NCBI RefSeq assembly: GCF_000520995.1
Contig: NZ_JACA01000003.1
Coordinates: forward strand, 1 to 64,000
Source: Aquimarina macrocephali JAMB N27
Lineage (GTDB): Bacteria; Bacteroidota; Bacteroidia; Flavobacteriales; Flavobacteriaceae
DNA length: 64,000 nt
Direction of reading: 5' to 3'
This document shows, piece by piece, positions 63,096 to 64,000 of this stretch. The notes beneath the pieces were generated by a model. That model was given only the letters and a program-made list of their open reading frames with translations, did not search any database and had not been told where the DNA came from. Positions within the stretch are counted from its first letter, which is position 1. Each line of letters starts with the position of its first letter. A program made the translations under genes and the position numbers.

Positions 63096-64000
63096 ATGAA
63101 TAGAAAAGACGTACAACATATCCAGTTATCAAAAGAAGTTACCCTTGATAAACAGCAACAGATTTCTACATTTACTACTTCAGAGGGAGTTGATATAAAA
63201 TCCTTTTACGAAAAAGATGATATTAGTGATGTAGATCATCTTAATTTTTCTGCTGGAGTTCCTCCCTATTTACGTGGTCCATATTCTACAATGTATGTTC
63301 GTAGACCTTGGACAATACGACAATATGCAGGTTTTTCTACTGCAGAAGAAAGTAATGCTTTTTATCGCAGAAACCTTGCTGCGGGACAAAAAGGACTATC
63401 TGTAGCTTTTGATCTGGCTACACACCGTGGATATGACAGTGATCATGAACGTGTGTTTGGTGATGTAGGTATGGCCGGAGTAGCGATCGATACAGTAGAG
63501 GATATGAAAGTTCTATTTGATCAGATTCCACTCGATAAAATGTCTGTTTCTATGACTATGAACGGAGCTGTTTTACCCATTATGGCATTTTATATTGTAG
63601 CTGCAGAAGAACAAGGTGTAGATAAAAATCTACTTTCTGGAACTATTCAAAATGATATCTTAAAAGAGTTCATGGTACGTAATACTTACGTTTACCCTCC
63701 CGCTCCATCTATGCGAATCATTGGTGATATTTTTAAATATTGCTCTAAGAATATGCCAAAATTTAACCCTATAAGTATCTCTGGTTACCACATGCAGGAA
63801 GCTGGTGCTACCTGTGATATCGAATTGGCATACACATTAGCAGATGGATTAGAGTATATTAGAAAAGGGATTGAAGCAGGTATGGATGTCGATTCATTTG
63901 CACCACGTCTTTCTTTCTTTTGGGCAATTGGCATGAATCATTTTATGGAAATTGCCAAAATGCGTGCTGCACGCATGCTATGGGCCAAATTGATCCAGCA
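63096..64000 (+). CDS. mutB: Methylmalonyl-CoA mutase large subunit, partial at right edge
   Basis: 301 residues visible. [15 protein letters not shown], then the mutase hallmarks [71 protein letters not shown] and [20 protein letters not shown], with YHMQEAGAT near the end. These are substrate-binding and active-site segments of the catalytic subunit. The C-terminal cobalamin domain (DxHxxG) is expected beyond the window. Confidence 0.95.
   Translation, partial: MNRKDVQHIQLSKEVTLDKQQQISTFTTSEGVDIKSFYEKDDISDVDHLNFSAGVPPYLRGPYSTMYVRRPWTIRQYAGFSTAEESNAFYRRNLAAGQKGLSVAFDLATHRGYDSDHERVFGDVGMAGVAIDTVEDMKVLFDQIPLDKMSVSMTMNGAVLPIMAFYIVAAEEQGVDKNLLSGTIQNDILKEFMVRNTYVYPPAPSMRIIGDIFKYCSKNMPKFNPISISGYHMQEAGATCDIELAYTLADGLEYIRKGIEAGMDVDSFAPRLSFFWAIGMNHFMEIAKMRAARMLWAKLIQ

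Overview
The window is low-GC Bacteroidota DNA, most like a marine Flavobacteriaceae chromosome of the Aquimarina/Kordia kind. This rests on very long secreted HYR/Calx-beta proteins, several TonB-dependent receptors with carboxypeptidase-D-like N-terminal domains, LytTR/LytS regulation, Cys lipoprotein signals, a split methylmalonyl-CoA mutase, and the absence of Shine-Dalgarno sequences. The genus is an inference; no rRNA or marker gene is present.

Region 1 (1-16245, minus strand) is one uninterrupted reading frame that leaves the window at its left edge. It encodes at least 5,415 residues: a signal peptide, Ig-like segments, roughly 45 HYR-type repeats, and then cadherin/Calx-beta-like repeats. 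The last part contains 345-bp tandem units that are nearly identical. It looks like a giant cell-surface adhesin.

Region 2 (about 16.9-23.6 kb) is an accessory island. A 5'-truncated IS1595-type transposase is followed by an array of unrelated, mostly small genes on the plus strand. Nearly every gene in the array begins at a copy of the same short leader (consensus AAAGTTYAATAAACGATG). The array includes a 723-residue fusion of an alpha-alpha toroid (prenyltransferase/cyclase-like) with a nucleoside phosphorylase domain, a possible GNAT protein, and three genes broken by single lesions. This is the most likely place for an undescribed system: a cassette-like, possibly defence or immunity, array.

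Region 3 (23.6-45.5 kb) holds a penicillin-acylase family lipoprotein; an operon of ABC ATPase, TonB receptor (frameshifted) and two DUF3526-type permeases; an ECF sigma factor with a membrane partner; a membrane AraC regulator; an S33-type hydrolase; and a Crp/Fnr regulator. It continues with an outer-membrane barrel, lipoprotein, LytS and LytTR operon, then an ECF sigma factor, a small protein and an MscS-like channel.

Region 4 (45.6-54 kb) has a TonB receptor, PQQ-type sugar dehydrogenase and cytochrome c module. It is followed by two paralogous astacin-like lipoprotein proteases interleaved with decayed copies of the 3' end of an AraC gene. Comparing these duplicated blocks exposes two inserted elements: a 160-bp MITE-like element with inverted ends, and a REP-like palindrome.

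Region 5 (54.2-64 kb) is core metabolism: peptidoglycan recycling (AmpG-like permease, GH3/NagZ, AnmK), uridine kinase, a DivIC/FtsB-like protein, the small subunit of methylmalonyl-CoA mutase, two paralogous secreted proteins, and the start of the mutase large subunit.
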